64,000 nt of DNA from Prevotellaceae bacterium UBA1726 (GTDB taxonomy: Bacteria > Bacteroidota > Bacteroidia > Bacteroidales > Bacteroidaceae), in the NCBI GenBank assembly GCA_002316005.1, contig DCIM01000077.1, forward strand, positions 55,287 through 119,286, read 5' to 3'. Every line of letters starts with the position of its first letter. The first letter of the stretch is position 1. A program made the position numbers and the translations under genes. The notes below the pieces were generated by a model. That model saw only the letters and a list, made by a program, of their open reading frames with translations, searched no databases and was not told the origin of the DNA. This document shows, piece by piece, positions 18,886-31,841 of this stretch.

Positions 18886-20820
18886 ATGACATTTCAAGAA
18901 CTTGGCGTTTCTGAGGAGATTCTCAGTGCCATCGACGAACTCGGGTTTGCTTATCCAATGCCTATTCAAGAAGCGGTGATACCGTTCCTTTTGCAGAATC
19001 CCGACAACCTAATTGCCCTTGCCCAGACAGGTACGGGTAAGACTGCTGCGTATGGAATCCCGGTACTTCAGTCAATTACTGAGATTAGCAAAGACCCTTC
19101 GGTCCTTATTCTTTCGCCTACTCGTGAACTATGTCTGCAGATTGCCGACGACCTCAACGATTTTGCGAAGTATATGCCGGGTATCCATGTGGTGCCTGTA
19201 TATGGTGGTACTGGCATGGAGCAACAGATTCGTGCTCTTCGTCATGGTGCGCAGATTATTGTTGCCACACCAGGTCGTCTCATTGACCTGAAGAATCGTG
19301 GTATTGCTAATCTTGAGAATATCCACGACATTGTGCTCGATGAAGCTGACGAGATGCTAAATATGGGATTCCAGGAGAGCATTGACGAAATAATGGAGTC
19401 AATCCCTGCTGATTGCCGTAAACTCCTCTTCTCGGCAACTATGAGCCGTGAGGTAGAGAAGGTAGCAAAGAGTTATATTAAGGAGCATAAAGAGATTGTG
19501 GTAGGTTCGCGAAACGAAGGTGCAGAGAATGTCAATCATGTATATTATCTCGTTCATGCCAAGGACAAGTATCTTGCCTTGAAGCGTATTGTTGATTTCT
19601 ATCCAAAGATCTTTGCAATCATCTTCTGCCGTACAAAACTTGAGACGCAGGAGATTGCTGACAAACTCATTAAGGATGGTTATAACGCAGAATCGCTCCA
19701 TGGTGACTTGTCACAACCGCAACGCGACCAGACAATGCAGAAGTTCCGCCAGCATACGGTTCAGTTGCTTGTCGCAACAGATGTTGCCGCTCGTGGCCTT
19801 GATGTGGACGACCTCACTCATGTCATCAACTTTGGAATGCCTGACGACATAGAGTCGTACACACATCGCTCAGGTCGTACTGGTCGTGCGGGCAAGAATG
19901 GTACATCAATTTCAATTATCCACACCAAGGAGAAGTTCAAGGTGCATAATGTGGAGAAGGTTATCGGCAAGAAGTTTGTTGATGGTGTTCTTCCTTCGCC
20001 TCAGGAGATTTGCACTAAGCAACTCTACAAGGCAATGGACGAGATTATGAAGATGGATGTTGACGAAGAGCAGATTGCGCCATTCATGACAGAGATAAAC
20101 CGTCATTTCGAGTATGTCGACAAAGAAGATGTAATCAAGAAGATTGTATCAATGACCTTCGGTCGATTCCTCTCTTACTATGCTGATGCTCCTGAAATAG
20201 AGAAACCAAAGGGCCGCAGTGAGCGTTCGGAGTCAAGAGGCGACCGCAAGGAAAAGAAAGGACCTCGTGCTGTCGAGGAGGGTTATGAGCGCTTGTTCAT
20301 TAATCTCGGCAAGGACAACGGATTCTATCCGGGAGAGGTTATGCAGTTCCTTAACAAGCATCTTGGTGGTCGTCAGAAGGTGGGACATATCGATCTTTAT
20401 GGAAAGTTCTGCTATATAGAGATACCGAAGGACGATGCTGAGAATGTTATGGCAACAGTAAATGGAACATTCTATCATGGCATAGAGGTTCGTTGTAATC
20501 CAAGTGAGGACAAGTCGCAGGCACCAGAGAAACCATCACGCCGTTCGCGCGAGAAATCCGAGCAGAAGGATTATTCCCGCCTTCCAAAGAAAGAAGGTCG
20601 TCGTGCTAAACGTTCTGAAGAACCACACCGTACAGATCGTCGTGATGCTGCAAGGAAGCGTCGTGAAGCATTCGGCGTCCCAGAATCACCACAGAATCGT
20701 AAAGGTCGTCGAGGTGCTGCCCGTCAGGAGAAAGAAACCGATTGGCGTCAGTTCTTCCGTGGTGAAGAGCCAGACTTTACAGAAGAAGGCTGGGCAAGAA
20801 GAAAGCCGAAGAAAAAATAA
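18886..20820 (+). CDS. DEAD-box ATP-dependent RNA helicase with DbpA-type RNA-binding domain
   Basis: This 644-residue cytosolic RNA helicase is likely active in ribosome assembly or RNA decay. It has the Q motif (FAYPMPIQ), Walker A AQTGTGKT (46-53), DEAD box (152-155), SAT in LLFSATMS, and the motif VI-type HRSGRTGRAG. A DbpA-like RNA-binding domain lies at about 467-545 (YERLFINLGKDNGFYPGEVM). The final ~100 residues are a basic, Arg/Lys-rich low-complexity tail that probably adds nonspecific RNA affinity. This layout resembles CsdA/DeaD proteins. It begins 14 bp after the LOG gene. Confidence 0.93.
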   Translation: MTFQELGVSEEILSAIDELGFAYPMPIQEAVIPFLLQNPDNLIALAQTGTGKTAAYGIPVLQSITEISKDPSVLILSPTRELCLQIADDLNDFAKYMPGIHVVPVYGGTGMEQQIRALRHGAQIIVATPGRLIDLKNRGIANLENIHDIVLDEADEMLNMGFQESIDEIMESIPADCRKLLFSATMSREVEKVAKSYIKEHKEIVVGSRNEGAENVNHVYYLVHAKDKYLALKRIVDFYPKIFAIIFCRTKLETQEIADKLIKDGYNAESLHGDLSQPQRDQTMQKFRQHTVQLLVATDVAARGLDVDDLTHVINFGMPDDIESYTHRSGRTGRAGKNGTSISIIHTKEKFKVHNVEKVIGKKFVDGVLPSPQEICTKQLYKAMDEIMKMDVDEEQIAPFMTEINRHFEYVDKEDVIKKIVSMTFGRFLSYYADAPEIEKPKGRSERSESRGDRKEKKGPRAVEEGYERLFINLGKDNGFYPGEVMQFLNKHLGGRQKVGHIDLYGKFCYIEIPKDDAENVMATVNGTFYHGIEVRCNPSEDKSQAPEKPSRRSREKSEQKDYSRLPKKEGRRAKRSEEPHRTDRRDAARKRREAFGVPESPQNRKGRRGAARQEKETDWRQFFRGEEPDFTEEGWARRKPKKK

Positions 20821-20857
20821 CCCATTAACCTATTAACCGAATAACCCATTAACCTTT
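20819..20857 (+). repeat. Short tandem TTAACC-type repeat between genes
   Basis: The gap between the helicase and TerB-DnaJ genes consists almost wholly of degenerate repeats: CCCATTAACC, TATTAACC, GAATAACC, CCATTAACC. Related short runs lie at 18859-18882 (before the helicase gene) and 38884-38903 (between an ACP and an acyltransferase gene). The function is unknown. Confidence 0.55.
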
Positions 20858-20862
20858 TACAT

Positions 20863-21675
20863 ATGTGGAAATGGATTTTTGCCATTGCTGGCTATTATTT
20901 AACTCATAGTTTCTGGGGAGCCCTCTTAGGGTTCTTCGTAGGGCAGTTTTTTGATAATGTCAGAAAAGAAAACGCCGAGGGTGAAGAAACCACACAGCGC
21001 ACTACCTCTCGTGGGCAGTCGTCTACTCGTAGTTATTCTTCCACCAACTCTTATGGCTATCAAAATGATGCCCGAACAATGTTCCTCAATTCATTGCTCG
21101 AACTCTCTGCCCACATCATTGCAGCGGATGGAAAGATTATGCATTCTGAGATGGAGATGGTACGCGACTTTCTTCGTCGTTCGTTTGGTGAGCAGACAAT
21201 GACTGTTTGCAACCAGCGACTCCTTACAATCTTCCAAGAGCGAAAGGCTCTTAGTTCTAATCAGTGTTGGCAGCGAGTGTTCACCTCTTGCCAGAACATT
21301 CGTTATGCGATGAATCAAGAGACCTGCCTGCAACTTCTTGCCTATCTTGCAGAGATAGCAAAGGCAGATGGAAAAGTGACAAGTGAGGAGATTGCAGAAC
21401 TGCGCCACATTGCCACTTCCCTTGGTCTTGCCTCATCCGTTGTCGACCAGATGCTCTCTCTTGGCGGTCAGACACTCGAGGATGCATATAAGGTGTTGGG
21501 TATTACACCTGATGCCACAGACGATGAAGTGCGAAAAGCCTACAGAAAAATGGCGTTGCAGTATCATCCCGACCGTGTAGCCACACTTGGAGATGACATA
21601 AAGGAATCTGCGACGAAGAAGTTCCAAGAAATCAACGATGCAAAAGACCGTATCTTCAAAGCCCGTGGTTTATAA
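20863..21675 (+). CDS. TerB-DnaJ membrane-associated co-chaperone (DjlA-like)
   Basis: This 270-residue protein has an N-terminal hydrophobic, glycine-containing segment (IFAIAGYYLTHSFWGALLGF) that may insert in the inner membrane. A Ser/Thr-rich linker, a TerB-like helical domain at about 75-190 (HIIAADGKIMHSEME and EIAKADGKVTSEEIAEL, two acidic repeats) and a C-terminal J domain follow. The HPD motif is at 235-237 in LQYHPDR. The order membrane segment, TerB, J domain matches DjlA, which recruits DnaK at the membrane. It ends the rightward run of genes and is followed by a terminator. Confidence 0.88.
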   Translation: MWKWIFAIAGYYLTHSFWGALLGFFVGQFFDNVRKENAEGEETTQRTTSRGQSSTRSYSSTNSYGYQNDARTMFLNSLLELSAHIIAADGKIMHSEMEMVRDFLRRSFGEQTMTVCNQRLLTIFQERKALSSNQCWQRVFTSCQNIRYAMNQETCLQLLAYLAEIAKADGKVTSEEIAELRHIATSLGLASSVVDQMLSLGGQTLEDAYKVLGITPDATDDEVRKAYRKMALQYHPDRVATLGDDIKESATKKFQEINDAKDRIFKARGL

Positions 21676-21703
21676 TTGTTCTCTCCTCAAAGCATACAAT
21701 AAA

Positions 21704-21741
21704 ACAATGCTCTCTTCCAACCGGAGGAGAGCATTATTGTT
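21704..21741. terminator. Bidirectional terminator between convergent operons
   Basis: The stem AATGCTCTC (21706-21714) pairs with GAGAGCATT (21727-21735) and is extended by flanking ACA/TGT. T-rich sequence follows on the plus strand and A-rich sequence precedes it (U-rich on the minus strand). It separates the TerB-DnaJ gene from the end of the polyene locus. Confidence 0.8.
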
Positions 21742-21766
21742 TATATTGATAATCTTTTGTTTTTAA

Positions 21767-21982
21767 TTATCTTTTGCTTTCAACCATATTGACAAGAGCA
21801 TCAATATTCTTGAAGTTCTTTGGAGTCACATCTTTAGCACTTAGAGAAATGTTGTATTTCTCTGAAAGAGACAATAGGATTTGTGCAATGCCGAGGGAAT
21901 CGAGTTCGGCAAAGAGGAAGTCAGAGCCGAAGTCAACCAATGGGAGTTGCGTTTCGAGCATATTGCGAATTTCTTCTTTCAT
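21767..21982 (-). CDS. Acyl carrier protein (third ACP of the aryl-polyene-type locus)
   Basis: This 71-residue ACP would carry an acyl or aryl group on a phosphopantetheine arm. The attachment serine is Ser29 in ELDSLG. It is more divergent than the two other ACPs of the locus and slightly short. It follows the AMP ligase gene by 18 bp, a pairing that suggests the ligase loads this ACP, in the manner of DltA/DltC or stand-alone adenylation systems. It is the last gene of the leftward locus. Confidence 0.85.
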   Translation of the reverse strand: MKEEIRNMLETQLPLVDFGSDFLFAELDSLGIAQILLSLSEKYNISLSAKDVTPKNFKNIDALVNMVESKR

Positions 21983-22000
21983 TGTTATTTCGTTTTTTGT

Positions 22001-23326
22001 TTATTTCTTATATGACTGACGGTCTTTCTTTCCGTTGTATTTCTGGTTTATCTTCTCCACCTTCTCATAGAGCATTGGAATCTTGTAAGCCTCGAGTTTT
22101 GTCTTGAGGAAAGATGCAATCTCACGAGGAGTGCATGTTTCACCTTCCTTAACGATATACAGAAGTTTAAGACAAGAACCTGCGATTGGATGAGGCGACT
22201 CAATACAGATGCAGTCAACGATTCTGTCAATCAGGTTCACAGTGTTCTCTATTTCAATAGGATCAGCCTTGAATCCGCCCACATTTATAGCATCATCATT
22301 TCTGCCAAGAAGGAACAGATTACCTTCTTCATCAAAATATCCACGGTCGGAAGAGGTGTATACACCATCTTTCAGTACACGAGTAGTTGCCTCTGGGTCG
22401 TTGAAATAGCCAGACATAAGGGTAGGGGCCTTAATTTGAATAGTGCCTTCCTCATTAATCATTATCTGAGAATGCAGCATAGGCTTACCCACACAACCTA
22501 CCATATACTTACCATCGTTGAAGTTATAAGTACTTACCGCACCAATTTCCGTACCGCCAAGAGAGTTATACAGCCGTGCGTCAGGCAAAGCCTTTGACAG
22601 TTCCTCCATATCGTTCTTTGTCAGAGGAGCAGTACCAGTTTCTATGAACTCAATCTTATCAGCATTAGCCACAAGTTGATCACGCGAGAACTGCAACACC
22701 ATTCTGATGCTTGCTGGTACAAGGAAGAATGCAAAACGGCGTGTAGGCATCTTCTTGAAAACATCAAATAATGCGTTCATATCCTTCAATCCGTCAACAA
22801 CACAAACCGTTCCACCTGCCATCAGCGTCGGGTGAATCTTGAAAAGAGAGGCAATATGATTCAACGGACCACTGATGATATAGACAATGTTTGATGTGTA
22901 GAGGTTGTCGTGAATGAAGTTTTCTGCACATGTAGTAAGGGCGGTTTGCGAGAGCATAACCCCTTTAGCCTTGCCAGTAGAACCCGAAGTGAAGAGCAAA
23001 TCATCAATTTCTTCAGAAAATTCCGCTACCTCAACCTCAGCCTTGATATTGTCGAAAGCCTCCTGAGGAATGGAATGTTCAAGAGGGACAGCCACAGCCC
23101 CCATCTCTTTAAGGGCAAAATAGGTGATGAGGAAATCAATATCCTGATTTGCGCGATACACATAACCCTTGTTCGCCTTCAGTCCTTCGTGCTTGAATTC
23201 CTCAGCGCGCTTGATGATTGCCTCCGAAAAATCAGCATAAGTAATCTCCTCTGTAGGCGTCACTACTGCCATTTGTTCGGGAGTCTCTTTGGCTCCTTTG
23301 TGGATGAAATAATTAATTGAATTCAT
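22001..23326 (-). CDS. AMP-dependent acyl/aryl ligase (ApeH-like role)
   Basis: This 441-residue adenylate-forming enzyme activates a carboxylic acid with ATP, probably to load it on the neighbouring ACP. It shows the core motif LLFTSGSTGKAKGVML (110-125), YNSLGGTEIG, the hinge region SSDRGYFDEEGNLFLLGR and NVGGFK. The catalytic lysine is probably in the C-terminal NGKKDRQ. It is shorter than typical acyl-CoA synthetases (about 500) because the N-terminal part is compact. In known aryl polyene clusters the ligase activates the aryl starter; here the substrate is inferred from context only. Confidence 0.87.
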   Translation of the reverse strand: MNSINYFIHKGAKETPEQMAVVTPTEEITYADFSEAIIKRAEEFKHEGLKANKGYVYRANQDIDFLITYFALKEMGAVAVPLEHSIPQEAFDNIKAEVEVAEFSEEIDDLLFTSGSTGKAKGVMLSQTALTTCAENFIHDNLYTSNIVYIISGPLNHIASLFKIHPTLMAGGTVCVVDGLKDMNALFDVFKKMPTRRFAFFLVPASIRMVLQFSRDQLVANADKIEFIETGTAPLTKNDMEELSKALPDARLYNSLGGTEIGAVSTYNFNDGKYMVGCVGKPMLHSQIMINEEGTIQIKAPTLMSGYFNDPEATTRVLKDGVYTSSDRGYFDEEGNLFLLGRNDDAINVGGFKADPIEIENTVNLIDRIVDCICIESPHPIAGSCLKLLYIVKEGETCTPREIASFLKTKLEAYKIPMLYEKVEKINQKYNGKKDRQSYKK

Positions 23327-23347
23327 ATTATTGTTGTTAGTCTTCTC

Positions 23348-27471
<4,124 letters not shown>

Positions 27472-27474
27472 CTC

Positions 27475-28350
27475 TTAATGCTTTTTGTCGAAAATTGAAT
27501 GAAACCACTCAATGAAATCGTATTTCCATCTGCGGCATTCCTCAGAACCTTTCTTCTCTGCTTCGCCAAATCCGTGACCGCCGGTTTTGAACTGAAGGTA
27601 CTTGTGAGGCACACCTTTTGCCGTCAAAGCAGAATCCAGAAGTTCGGAATTCTGGTATTTCACTATCGGGTCATCAACACAATTCACAAGGAATACGGGT
27701 GGACAATCCTCAGGCACATGCTTTTCCAACGAAAGGGAGTCGCGCCAAACTTTTTTGTGCTTTCTGTATTCCCCTAACAACCCACGACGTGAGCGCTTGT
27801 GGGCATAAGGACCTGTGAAGGTCACAACAGGATAGACAGGTACGACGAAATCTGGTCGAACTCGTGGAGAGTGGTATTTTTCGGCCACTGACATGACCAG
27901 ATGTCCACCAGCCGAGAATCCCATCGCCCCTACTTTCGTAGTGTCAATGCGGTATTCCGCAGAGTGGTCCTTTACATAGGCAATGGCTTGCTGAAGGTCG
28001 TTCTGAGGGTCGGGATATTGATTTCCGCGAACAATCAACCTACTGCGAAACATAAACGCAGGAACCATTGCTGTGCGATATTCAAGTACGAATGCCGAGA
28101 TACCGTTTTTCTGCAACCATTCGGCCACATTTACACCCTCGTATTCATAGTCGTGCCAGAAGTAACTGCCTCCAGGACAGACTATTACGGCAGGACAATT
28201 CTCGCCTTCAGCAAGGAATGGAGTAAGGCCCACATTAACCTTTTCGCCAGTTCCCTCCCATATATTTTTCTTGGTCAAAGGTTGTGCCTTACTCACCATT
28301 GCAACAGTGAGCAAAACAGCCAAAAACCATATAATTTTTCTTCTTCTCAT
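27475..28350 (-). CDS. Exported alpha/beta hydrolase, acetyl esterase-like (BD-FAE family)
   Basis: This protein of about 291 residues starts with a basic stretch and a hydrophobic signal (KIIWFLAVLLTVAMVSKAQ). The oxyanion motif is CPGGSYFWHDYEYEG, the nucleophile is Ser146 in GFSAGGH, the acid Asp is in VNCVDDPIV and the His in TGGHGFGEAE. These match acetyl/feruloyl esterases of the BD-FAE group. The ATG at 28350 is preferred; an in-frame ATG at 28365 exists but lies inside the first unit of repeat array 2. It starts directly downstream of that array and 4 bp before the MMPL gene. Like the other esterase, it is not a standard member of polyene loci. Confidence 0.85.
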   Translation of the reverse strand: MRRRKIIWFLAVLLTVAMVSKAQPLTKKNIWEGTGEKVNVGLTPFLAEGENCPAVIVCPGGSYFWHDYEYEGVNVAEWLQKNGISAFVLEYRTAMVPAFMFRSRLIVRGNQYPDPQNDLQQAIAYVKDHSAEYRIDTTKVGAMGFSAGGHLVMSVAEKYHSPRVRPDFVVPVYPVVTFTGPYAHKRSRRGLLGEYRKHKKVWRDSLSLEKHVPEDCPPVFLVNCVDDPIVKYQNSELLDSALTAKGVPHKYLQFKTGGHGFGEAEKKGSEECRRWKYDFIEWFHSIFDKKH

Positions 28351-28361
28351 CTTTCGTTTTC

Positions 28362-28444
28362 TCATTCCAATGGAATGATGACTTCATTTCAGCGTAATGA
28401 CCTTCTCATTTCAGTGGAATGACCACCTCATTTCAGTGGAATGA
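28362..28444. repeat. Tandem 22-bp palindrome array 2 (inside the polyene-type operon)
   Basis: Four full units have an exact 22-bp period: TCATTCCAATGGAATGA at 28362, TCATTTCAGCGTAATGA at 28384, and TCATTTCAGTGGAATGA at both 28406 and 28428. Spacers are tgact, ccttc and ccacc. The array fills most of the 113-bp gap between the FAD enzyme gene and the esterase gene, both on the minus strand, so it should be present in a polycistronic mRNA. It begins 20 bp after the FAD gene stop. Confidence 0.94.
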
Positions 28445-28463
28445 CTTTTACGCCCTTTTTCAA

Positions 28464-29963
28464 TCACAATTTCGCAAGGATTTCGCCACTTCCAAGTATT
28501 GCCTCAGAGGTGCGGATTGAGGTGAGCGGAACACCACAGAATCCGTGCAAACTGACATATTGCCCTGTGAGGTAGAGGTTTTGAATCTTTGTCCTAACCG
28601 ACAACTGAGTGGCGAGGATGTTGCGATAATCCTTCTCAAATCCGCCCATTCCGCCGTTCTTTGAACCATAGAAATCGCGGATGGTGAGAGGTGAGGCGGT
28701 ATTGATTTCCTCAATTATCGAGCGGAAATCCGGATAGATTTCTTCCATCCGGTCGAGTATTTTCTCCGTGCATTCATCTTTCCAGCGCTTGTATTCCTCT
28801 GGGCGATGGCCAAACTTGCTGTCCTCCCATTGCTCAACAAAACTCCATGTCATTGGGGCAGTGATAATCATCTTGCGGGCAAATTCACCTTGTTCCTCTT
28901 CGGGAGGTGTCATATAGAGGAATCCCAATGGCCACTGGTCGTTCATCTCGTTCAAGTGCCAAGGGCATTTGTAGTCGTGGAAGTAGAATCCCGTTGAGTC
29001 TTGATAAGGGAAACCGCCCTCTCTGAACTTTATATTTACAGTGAATGCAGAGGCTGTATTTTCAAGTTCTGTCATTCTGCGGCGGAAAGGTTTTGGCAGT
29101 TCCTTCTCGTCGCTGAGCATACCAATCAGCAACTCCGGATGAATATCCGAGATGTAATAGTCGGCCTTGAGAACCTCTCCCTTACGCGCGCGTACATATA
29201 TGATATTGTGGTCCTCGCTCTCTATATGCTCCACAGCATTGCCCTTCAGTATTTTTCCGCCATTGGCAAGAATCACACTCGCCAACTTCTCAGCCAAACG
29301 ACTACTTCCGCCCACAAACTGAGCCGGACCGCTCAAGTACATCACAGAAATCACTGCATGCACAAAGGCCACTGTGGAGTCAGCCTTGCCTGCATAAAGC
29401 ATATTGATGTTTGCTGCCAAAGCCCTGAGGCGCTCGTCCTTCAGGTACTTTGCAATGAAGGCATCAGCCGGCATATAGAACTCCTCACTATGAGCGAAAG
29501 CACTCTCGTCAGTAGGGCAGAGATGATAAAGCGGCAGTTCGTCCGTCAGTCGGTACATTGCCTCAACATATCGCTCAATGTTTTCGCGTTCCTCAGGGAA
29601 ATATTTTGTTAGTGAGTTAGTTAGTCCCTCACGACCAGCGGCAATCTCGTATGTCTGCTTGTCCTCTGCAACGAATATCCTGTCAGCACATTCGGGATTG
29701 ACATTCTTGAAGAGCGAGGGGTCATAAACACCAAGATATTCCATCAACCGGCGTATATTGCATCCCTCCTGAACACCACCCACAACATGCATTCCTGTGT
29801 CAAAGACCTCACCAAAACGCTTGAATGTCTGCAATCCTCCACCAATCGTGGCGTTTTTCTCCACGACAGTGACAGCAATCCCGTTTTTCGCGAGAATTGC
29901 ACCAGTGAACAAACCACCAAGTCCGCCACCAATGATTATTGCTGTTTTCTGTTGAGAATTCAT
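28464..29963 (-). CDS. FAD-dependent oxidoreductase of the phytoene desaturase/carotene isomerase type
   Basis: This 499-residue flavoprotein shows the dinucleotide-binding motif IIIGGGLGGLFTGAILAKNG near the N-terminus, followed by VVEKNATIGGGLQTF, as in CrtI/CrtO and all-trans-retinol saturase-like enzymes. The C-terminal GVPLTSIRTSEAILGSG completes the FAD site. The likely role in this locus is to change the saturation or isomer state of the polyene chain. Such genes are reported in some Bacteroidetes polyene clusters but not in the enterobacterial ones. It sits 1 bp after the glycosyltransferase-acyltransferase gene. Confidence 0.87.
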   Translation of the reverse strand: MNSQQKTAIIIGGGLGGLFTGAILAKNGIAVTVVEKNATIGGGLQTFKRFGEVFDTGMHVVGGVQEGCNIRRLMEYLGVYDPSLFKNVNPECADRIFVAEDKQTYEIAAGREGLTNSLTKYFPEERENIERYVEAMYRLTDELPLYHLCPTDESAFAHSEEFYMPADAFIAKYLKDERLRALAANINMLYAGKADSTVAFVHAVISVMYLSGPAQFVGGSSRLAEKLASVILANGGKILKGNAVEHIESEDHNIIYVRARKGEVLKADYYISDIHPELLIGMLSDEKELPKPFRRRMTELENTASAFTVNIKFREGGFPYQDSTGFYFHDYKCPWHLNEMNDQWPLGFLYMTPPEEEQGEFARKMIITAPMTWSFVEQWEDSKFGHRPEEYKRWKDECTEKILDRMEEIYPDFRSIIEEINTASPLTIRDFYGSKNGGMGGFEKDYRNILATQLSVRTKIQNLYLTGQYVSLHGFCGVPLTSIRTSEAILGSGEILAKL

Positions 29964-29964
29964 G

Positions 29965-31485
29965 TTATGCGTTTTGATCTAACCGGTTGCTGAGGTCGGA
30001 ATATTCCTTTTTGTAGTATTTGCGAAACCACGAAGCAATATCCTTTGTTGTACCAATCTGACTGTATTCCTCATAAGGAATGCGCTTGTTTATCTTCAGG
30101 CAAATCTGTCCTTTGCGCAAGTATTTTGCCTTTTTAGGCAATACAAGTCCCGGACCATATTCTACAAAAGGCAGAATGTCGAGTTTCAGTTCTTCGGCAA
30201 GCATGAAAGCCCCTTTGTGGAAGCGCCCAATCCTGCAGTCTTTTGAGCGTGTACCCTCAGGATAGATGGCAATGCTGTAGCCCTCGTCAGTGAGTTTTTT
30301 CAGTTGAGGCACGAGATTTTCGTAGCCCATTGAGACAGGGAAATACTCGGCATTGCGAATCACCCAACCAAAGAAAGGACTGTTCCAAGCCCAGTCTTTT
30401 GTGAGCACAATCATCTTCTTTGTCTGCGAAAGCATCAGCATAAGGTCGAGATGCGACTGATGATTGCAGATGACTACAGAAGGCCGACTGAAATCCTCGC
30501 CTTCTTTGTTCTCAACTGTATATTTCACCCCAGGAATGGTGTGAGTGCACATAATGAATCTCGTCACTTTGTAGAGCAGATTCCTCACCTTTGCCGACTT
30601 TGTCTTCTGGTCGGTTTTTTGCATACAGATAAGTGCCGTACCAGGAATCAACACAAGGAAACAACTCGCAAGATATACGAGCAGAGAATGAATTGTGCGT
30701 AGGGCAATCATCAGGAAACGCCATATTTTCAGTGGCAATCCATAGACAAGAGCAAGTACGCAGAGGATTGTGTTGAGTATTGAGATGCGTGTGAAATCTG
30801 GTCCTGGGCGGAAATGCGACACTCGTTCTTCCTTTGGCGGATAATAGACATTCACTGGAGTTGACACCAGTTTCACTCCATGCCAGCGAGCGAACACAAG
30901 GAGTTCGAGTTCTGCCTCATAGCGGGAAGTGAGGAAATCCAATCCGCGAAGTTTCTTCAAAGGATAGAGGCGATAGCCCGTTTGGGTGTCCTGAAGATAT
31001 TGGCCCGTCTGTACGCAAAACCAGAAATTGCTGAATCCGTTGGCAAACTTACTGCCCGCTGAGCGCTCTACATTCTCCAAACCCTTGCGTTGACCAATGA
31101 TTAATGCCCCCGGATGCTTTATATTTGCCTCAAGCATGATGTGAATGTCTTCAGGGAAATGCTGTCCGTCAGCATCAATAGTAATGGCATAGGCAAATCC
31201 AAGGGCAAGCGCCTTCTTGAATCCTTGTTTCAGAGCCTCACCCTTTCCTGCGTTTTTAGGATATGCGACAACAGTGATGCCTTCTATTTGCTCCACTTTT
31301 TCGCGTGTGCCGTCAGTGCAACCGTCACAAACGACAATAACATCAAGGCATTGCTTTTGTGCTCGAGTGACAACATCAACTATGCTCCCTACATTGTTGT
31401 ATGTAGGAATGATGACACAGATTCCACGCTCGTGGAGTGTGGTCTTCTGTGTTTTAAGGTCGATGTTCTCTATTTCTGTCTGCAT
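29965..31485 (-). CDS. GT2 glycosyltransferase fused to a lysophospholipid-type acyltransferase
   Basis: This 506-residue two-domain protein combines a family 2 glycosyltransferase (CVIIPTYNNVGSIVDVV, VCDGCTDGT, TIDADGQHFPED, QTGYRLYPL; about residues 18-235) with a PlsC-type acyltransferase (NHQSHLD as HX4D, YPEGTRSKD; about 300-500) joined by a membrane segment (about 250-285). The same fusion is a hallmark of aryl polyene clusters (ApeJ-like), where it is thought to help attach the polyene to its lipid or sugar anchor. The ATG at 31485 was chosen because it gives a 16-bp overlap with the dehydratase gene; longer readings overlap more. Confidence 0.88.
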   Translation of the reverse strand: MQTEIENIDLKTQKTTLHERGICVIIPTYNNVGSIVDVVTRAQKQCLDVIVVCDGCTDGTREKVEQIEGITVVAYPKNAGKGEALKQGFKKALALGFAYAITIDADGQHFPEDIHIMLEANIKHPGALIIGQRKGLENVERSAGSKFANGFSNFWFCVQTGQYLQDTQTGYRLYPLKKLRGLDFLTSRYEAELELLVFARWHGVKLVSTPVNVYYPPKEERVSHFRPGPDFTRISILNTILCVLALVYGLPLKIWRFLMIALRTIHSLLVYLASCFLVLIPGTALICMQKTDQKTKSAKVRNLLYKVTRFIMCTHTIPGVKYTVENKEGEDFSRPSVVICNHQSHLDLMLMLSQTKKMIVLTKDWAWNSPFFGWVIRNAEYFPVSMGYENLVPQLKKLTDEGYSIAIYPEGTRSKDCRIGRFHKGAFMLAEELKLDILPFVEYGPGLVLPKKAKYLRKGQICLKINKRIPYEEYSQIGTTKDIASWFRKYYKKEYSDLSNRLDQNA

Positions 31486-31841
31486 GTAATTGACATCTTT
31501 GCGTAAATCGCCTCTCCTGAAGTCACCACAACCTGGCATTTCGTTGTCGCCTCCTCGGTTGTAATCTTCTTCAGCGAGTATGTGAAGGTCTTGCCATTCT
31601 CAGGTACAATAACCGACAAGAACTTGGCATTCTTCACACCAATGAGTTCTGTCTCATAGTCGAGATACTGGTCGAGGAGTTCCTTTGCTGTCTGCACAAT
31701 ACACACGCCCGGTGTGATAGGCTGACCAGGGAAATGAGCACGATAAATCTCGCTGTCGGCATTGAAGCAGATAACGAATTCGGCACTACCTTCAGCAAGG
31801 TTGCTGCTTTCAATCTTAAAGAAGTTATTCAGTAGTCTCAT
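31470..31841 (-). CDS. 3-hydroxyacyl-ACP dehydratase, FabZ-like hotdog (ApeI-like)
   Basis: This 123-residue single hotdog protein dehydrates 3-hydroxyacyl-ACP intermediates to enoyl-ACP. The signature AHFPGQPITPGV contains catalytic His36; the paired acidic residue of FabZ is replaced by the region KELLDQYLDYE, as in other polyene-cluster dehydratases. It overlaps both neighbours (16-17 bp), which points to tight translational coupling. It is one of two dehydratases of the locus. Confidence 0.88.
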   Translation of the reverse strand: MRLLNNFFKIESSNLAEGSAEFVICFNADSEIYRAHFPGQPITPGVCIVQTAKELLDQYLDYETELIGVKNAKFLSVIVPENGKTFTYSLKKITTEEATTKCQVVVTSGEAIYAKMSITCRQK

